DNA from: Nyssa sinensis
Taxonomy: Eukaryota > Streptophyta > Magnoliopsida > Cornales > Nyssaceae
Reading direction: 5' to 3'
Assembly: GCA_008638375.1 (NCBI GenBank)
Contig: CM018052.1
Coordinates: 14,970,450 to 15,034,449 of the forward strand
DNA: 64,000 nucleotides
A model generated the notes under the pieces. It was not told the origin of the DNA and did no database searches. It worked only from the letters and a program-made list of their open reading frames with translations. Of this stretch, positions 59,110 through 64,000 are shown piece after piece (the stretch's first letter is position 1; every line of letters starts with the position of its first letter). The position numbers and the translations under genes were made by a program.

Positions 59110-61479
59110 TGTCACGTCCTAAAATTAAAAATTAAATCATTCAAATCAATAAATTTATAATAAAGATTATCTCCAATTCTTTTACATACTAATAAGTAAA
59201 TCATATTATTTCTTAAATTTTAAAAAAATATCAATTAATTATTCACTATCCATAAACAAACAATAAATAATCTATCTCCAAAAGTCCAAATGATAAAAAA
59301 ATTCATAAAATAAAATTACTACATCTTTCGAAGCTATTTAACTAAAATAAACTCTAACCACTAATAAATGAAACTACATTGATCTCTAATTGTTGTCCGT
59401 TGCACCACATCTTGTACTAAAAGATATCACAGTTGATCTCTATCCATCCGTGGGAGAAAATATTGGGATAAGTTCAAAGAGCCCAGTAAAGTAGCATAGC
59501 ATAATATACATCGAAATAGGTCAAGCGAATAACATGATTAATTTAGAAACAGTTACTGATAAATCGAAGCATTTCGCAAAATTTTATATCACTTGAAAGC
59601 ATTTCAATATTCACAATACGAAAACTGATATCATTTTTTAGTTTAGAAATCATTAACAAATAGTGTGGTAACAAATAATATTTTCAAATTTGCATAAGCA
59701 TTTACCCTGGTTAGCACAACAATCACATATGGTGCCCAATCATAGTGGGACTTGCAGTCATAGCCAGTATTGGAAATCAACAGTATTTATACCTCTCTTA
59801 ACATGGGTCGGATTCTAACAGTATTCTGTCGGCACAAACAAACTACCAATAATAGTAAACCACTATTGACACAAAACATACTCAAACCAGAGCTCATACC
59901 CACACTAAAACAATTCAAATATCTGATAATGATCATATCGATAAAATAATTTATTTTAATAAACGGAATAATTTTCATGATAGATTTATCAACGAGCAAA
60001 GAACACATTTCACAAACAATTAATTTTGCTTGACCTAAGTAACAATAATAAAGCAATTAAAATATTGTAAAACATATTTTTGAACTAAAAATAATTTGAA
60101 ATCATTTACTGGCATAAAAAAATTTCATAAGAATAGAAGCAAAAAAACATTTATTAGACATTTATTAAAAAATTAGATATATCATGTATGTTCCCTTATC
60201 TCGAAACAAAGTCCTCAAATCACATAATGCACTTCCAAAGTATCGTTTGCAAATTCATTTCAATCTTAAAATAGTTCACAATAACATATTTAATCAATTA
60301 GTTCGATTTGTCAAACTTGACTTAACTATACATGCCCTAATTAATATAGTGTCACACATACTTATTAAGCTTAAGTATCTTTAAAATACCTACATAATGA
60401 TCTTATACTGTTCCACCATTTTTATGCAATTTTTAAATATTAATTTTTATTTTTCTCGAATTTTACCAAAATTACTCGAGCTAGCTTAATTCACAACATA
60501 CAATCAAACATGCAACTAACATGGTTCTCTAATCATCCAAAGGTCTTATCTTTAACCCGGGAACACTTCTAATAACTCAAATTCACTTATAAACAACAAC
60601 CATAATTTAAGTCACCTAATTACACATTTAAATAATTAGGAAACTAATAACTTTAGTGAAATTTCAATTATTTGTATTACTTTAAGCATTACCTCTTGTA
60701 CTAATAGCTTCATAATATTAATTACGATTTTCTTACCAAGTTCCATAATTTCTAAAACTCTTTTACTATTTTTTCATAAATTAGTAACATTTTATCAATT
60801 AAACATTAATAATAATTTATATAATAAATTTTTAAGTTCGAGACTTAGACCACTTGGTTGTGGTCGTTAAGTATTATAATTTAGATTCTTGTTTCATCCA
60901 ATCTAGACTAGGGGTGAACCATACTTTTTCGACTTCACTTTGGTCCGAGAGTGGACTTGTGCAAAAATTGGTCATTTTTTTTTCAACTTTAACATCCAAA
61001 TTCTGCAATTAGAGCAGTCCATCATTTTTATTTTTCTTTCAAATTTTGACCTGAAATTTCTCCCTTAATTCTTATCCAAATAATGTAAGTTATACATGGA
61101 TTTTGATCATTTTTTCGATATCTATTCAACCATATAGTTTTACTAGATTAAATCTTTCAAACTTGAAAGAAAACTCAATCCAAAGTTTGCGGTTACAATG
61201 TTTTCTTCCAAAACTTTGATCATTTATATCTCTTTAAATGCATCCCCATATTAGGCACATTATATATCGAATTAAACCTTATTTCATGGGTAATAAAACT
61301 ATGTTTTCAATTTATTCAAAGATCATCAAATTCATACTCAAAATCAAACCCTAACTTGATCGTTTTATGATCCCTTTTATTATGAAAAATTATAATTTCA
61401 AAAATTAATAATTAATTAATAATTTTCTTACTAAATCACAATAATAAAATAGTCATACTAATTTGATAAAATCATATTA
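59110..61479 (-). mobile_element. Probable long solo LTR (element F)
   Basis: Starts TGTCACGTCC, like elements X and E, and carries a GATAAGTTCAAAGAGCCCAG block near 59470 that corresponds to GAATGAGCTTAAACAAGCCCAG in X. GATGC precedes it (59105-59109) and recurs at 61480-61484 after ...AATCATATTA; the last CA of the expected ATATTACA would be missing, so this right end is tentative. No coding region recognised. Confidence 0.5.
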
Positions 61480-62445
61480 GATGCCAACGATCTCTCTTCC
61501 AACGATCTCATTTTCCCCTTCACCCCACTTTTGGTTCCTCTTAAAACCGAGCCCACCATCAGGCCTGTGATGGTGATAAAATTTTTATAGAGATAGTGTA
61601 TGGCAGTTGCATTAGGTTATTGGTATGATTTCAGTGAGATGCATTTCATAAACGAAGAAAACTCAGAGATGAGTTTCGTGAGATACATTTCAGAAAAGTT
61701 GAAAACTCAAAAATTCATTTCAATTGTGTACCCAAACAGCATTTCAGTTTTTTTGGGTTAAAAAAATTTGTTTTGGACATGTATCCCAACACAACCTAAA
61801 TTTCTTTAATCCTTCATAGTAGAGTCTTTCTCTTTCTCTCTCTAGAATTTGAAATAGTCAAAAAAAAGTTAGGATTTGTTATGGTCATATATTTATAATA
61901 AATTAAACTTTTCATTATTATATTAGTACTACATATTTATTTATATTTTAACTTAACTCTAACATGAATTATTGAATTAAATTATATTATCTTACTTATA
62001 TTTTTATATTAAATCGTACTACTATTAATATTCAATTCAATTTTTAATAAATTCATAAAATTAATTTTATTAAAACATATAAAATATTAAATCTTAATAA
62101 AAATATGAGTTATTACATCTACACTCAAGATCTATTTACTAGACCAACTATTTTCTGTCACGTGAGATTGGATAAAAATGCATTATCATTGTAGCAACAC
62201 CAATACTGAAATTGCCAATAAAGAGATAAAGATCATTTAACGTTCCATTAAAATTCCTGAGAGATACGCATATATTGTCACAGTTATGCAAATTTTTTTT
62301 TAATATATTATAACTTCGTTCTCTGCCATGGGATGACGTGATGATATGATTGCATTCAACCTATAATAATAGGTTATTGTTCCATAATAATAAGAAAGAA
62401 TCAAATGATAAAATAAAGTTAGTGCACGTGATAAAGCACCATACA

Positions 62446-62494
<49 letters not shown>

Positions 62495-62878
62495 TATATA
62501 TATTTTAAACGACATATTGGAGTTTGATGGAATATAAAATTCAAAAGCATCAGTATGTCCCAGCGTGGATATAGCTTGTATTATTATATTAATGATAAAA
62601 TATTAAGTAGAATGAATAAAAGAGTTATAGAACTAATCACCCATCTCGCAGATCCACTCATTGATGCTAGATGATCGATTCACCAATCAAGAATGCTTGC
62701 ACTTTGTGGTGAAGATCTCGGTCAAGAAATTGATAAAAGCAATGTTCTAAAATTTAATTTCAGTTTTAGTGATTGTTGCAAAATTTTTTTAAATTCGAAT
62801 GAAAACGATTTATTACTCTTGTTTTTTACAGACAGTATCAAACTGTTAGTTATCAAAAAAATTAACCATGTCTATGTT
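61480..62878. other. AT-rich interval, no gene recognised
   Basis: No protein similarity, no clear repeat apart from a TA run at 62448-62485. Minor repeats only (CAACGATCTCTCTTCCAACG near 61484). Confidence 0.4.
62448..62500. repeat. TA/CA microsatellite
   Basis: About 18 copies of TA followed by CACACACA and more TA. Confidence 0.9.
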
Positions 62879-63310
62879 CATTACACGAAATAGGACTTTT
62901 AGTGATGCTAAAAACAGTCGCGGCTCTATGAGTAAAACAACTTATTTTCGACAAAAACTCAAACTGTTGGGAAAAGACTATTATTATTGATGTTTTTTTT
63001 TTTTTTTTTTTTTATCGACGCTACAATTGGTGGCCATAATTGATTATTACCAACTATGTTTTTAGTCTGTAATACCTAGATCATTCCCAACAAAAAAATC
63101 CTTGGTAAATAGTATTATTTGCAACAAGGATTCAAACCATTGGTAAATATTATTTTTACCAACTATAAACGTCGTTGATAATAACTAATTAAAAAACTTT
63201 ACCATCAAATTAATTACTGCTGTCATAATCATGGGTAATATTGCGCTTTCTCTGACGAGTAGGTAAGTATCGGTAATATTCATCTAATTTTTAACATTAA
63301 TAAAAACTTC
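62879..63310. mobile_element. Degenerate CACTA-like terminus with subterminal repeats
   Basis: CATTACACGAAATAGGAC (one change from CACTACACG) is followed by units such as TTTTAGTGATGCTAAAAA, TTATTATCGACGCTA and ATTACCAACTATAAACGTCGT, in both orientations. This resembles the subterminal arrays of the two CACTA elements. No right-hand end was found, so it may be a fragment. Confidence 0.4.
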
Positions 63311-63358
63311 TTTTAAAAGAAGGTAAAGAATCAAATTTCAAAAATTTTGAAGGGCTAA

Positions 63359-64000
63359 TGTAATGCCCTTGACCCGTAGGGTCATTGGACCCCAAACTGA
63401 AAGGTGATTAAGACTAATCATTCTAATCAAGTGAATAAAATATTTCTTTTGGAGTTGATTTTCTTTAAACATTTTTTCTTTAATTGATCTTGGTTTGTTC
63501 TCATGATTAGACTTGATCAAGTCCCATAATGGGATTAAATAAAATATATCACAATAAGGTGCAACTAAACCAAAAACATCCACATCGACAATATATAACA
63601 AGGTAATGTGTAGAGTTGACTTTACTGGTCCAATATACAACATGTATATTATGTCAAAAAAAGGGTACAAACACCTTTTACAATATAGTGAATAAAATGA
63701 AATTGTGTAAACCAATGTTATTCCAGTCTTTGTCTATCTCGTGCTGCTTCAACGACTGTTATCTATTAGTCCAGTACTTGCCATTCCAATGAATAGGAGG
63801 GGTGAGCTATAACGCTCAATAAGGTTTCCCAAAATACACAAGCATACAACATGCAAAAACTAATGCAAGCTTGATGAGGATAATTCCTAATGTTCAGTAT
63901 GCAATCCGAAACACACAACAATATCATAAACCAGATCACAAGTATAGACATGACAATCAAGAGAATAAGATACCACTTTACGTGTCACAACAATAGTAAT
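63359..64000. mobile_element. Possible start of another long LTR, cut by window end
   Basis: TGTAATGCCCTTGACCC at 63359 has the general form of the TGTMAYRYCC LTR starts in this window, and GGTGAGCTATAACGCTCAATAAGG near 63800 is at the place where such LTRs have a GTGAGTAACATAGG-like block. Long frames here (63338-63715) have no recognisable content. Confidence 0.35.

Noticed and set aside
63338..63715. 125-codon minus-strand frame
   Set aside because: Hydrophobic AT-rich translation without recognisable motif, in a probable LTR.

Overview
The window is repeat-rich, AT-rich nuclear DNA from a flowering plant, probably a eudicot. Evidence: Ty3/gypsy elements of the plant Tat type (second RNase H domain), a Ty1/copia element, two En/Spm (CACTA) transposons with plant-type TnpD/TnpA genes, long chromovirus-like solo LTRs, and the first codons of a plant aromatic-amino-acid (tyrosine-type) decarboxylase gene. 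I found no intact host gene. Nearly everything is mobile DNA, much of it nested, and several insertions can be closed to the base with target-site duplications (TSDs).

Layout. (1) 1-4032, minus: 5' half of a Tat-like gypsy element (RT, protease, gag, 5' LTR) whose other end lies left of the window. It sits inside the first ~40 codons of a decarboxylase gene; the surviving start and promoter are at 4033-4356. (2) 4357-14510, plus: a decayed copia element (TSD GTGAA/ATGAA) whose 5' LTR is split by a 3-kb solo LTR. (3) 14907-20009: a 5.1-kb internally deleted CACTA element (TSD AAT). (4) 21177-35088: a 13.9-kb CACTA element (TSD AAA) with decayed tnpD and tnpA on the minus strand and a 161-bp satellite array that is itself split by a 3.15-kb solo LTR. 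This CACTA separates a short ORF (20874-21164) from a gypsy-type LTR (35215-35601). (5) 35906 to about 39180: a truncated long LTR. (6) 40435-57525, minus: a complete Tat-like gypsy element in an AT microsatellite (TSD ATATA), with two 590-bp LTRs differing at 34 sites, an antisense ORF, a 17-copy hairpin minisatellite downstream of pol, and two ~4-kb solo LTRs of one family in opposite orientation, both inside its RT region (TSDs CAAGT and ATGGG). (7) 39185-40434 with 57526-57640, and 58085-59100: two copies of an older duplicated segment with a MITE-like inverted repeat between them. (8) 59110-64000: further long-LTR-like elements, a degenerate CACTA-like end and AT-rich filler.

Most notable signals: a ~94-codon ORF shared by the two ~4-kb solo LTRs whose differences are strongly biased to synonymous sites; a degenerate 120-150 bp module repeated 2-4 times inside four of these LTRs; the antisense gene plus hairpin minisatellite of the complete Tat element; the satellite carried inside a CACTA transposon; and the decarboxylase start broken by a nonsense codon and a retrotransposon. 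Order of events: the copia is old (about 12% LTR difference in the part compared), the complete gypsy is younger (5.8%), and the solo LTRs inside these elements are younger than their hosts.
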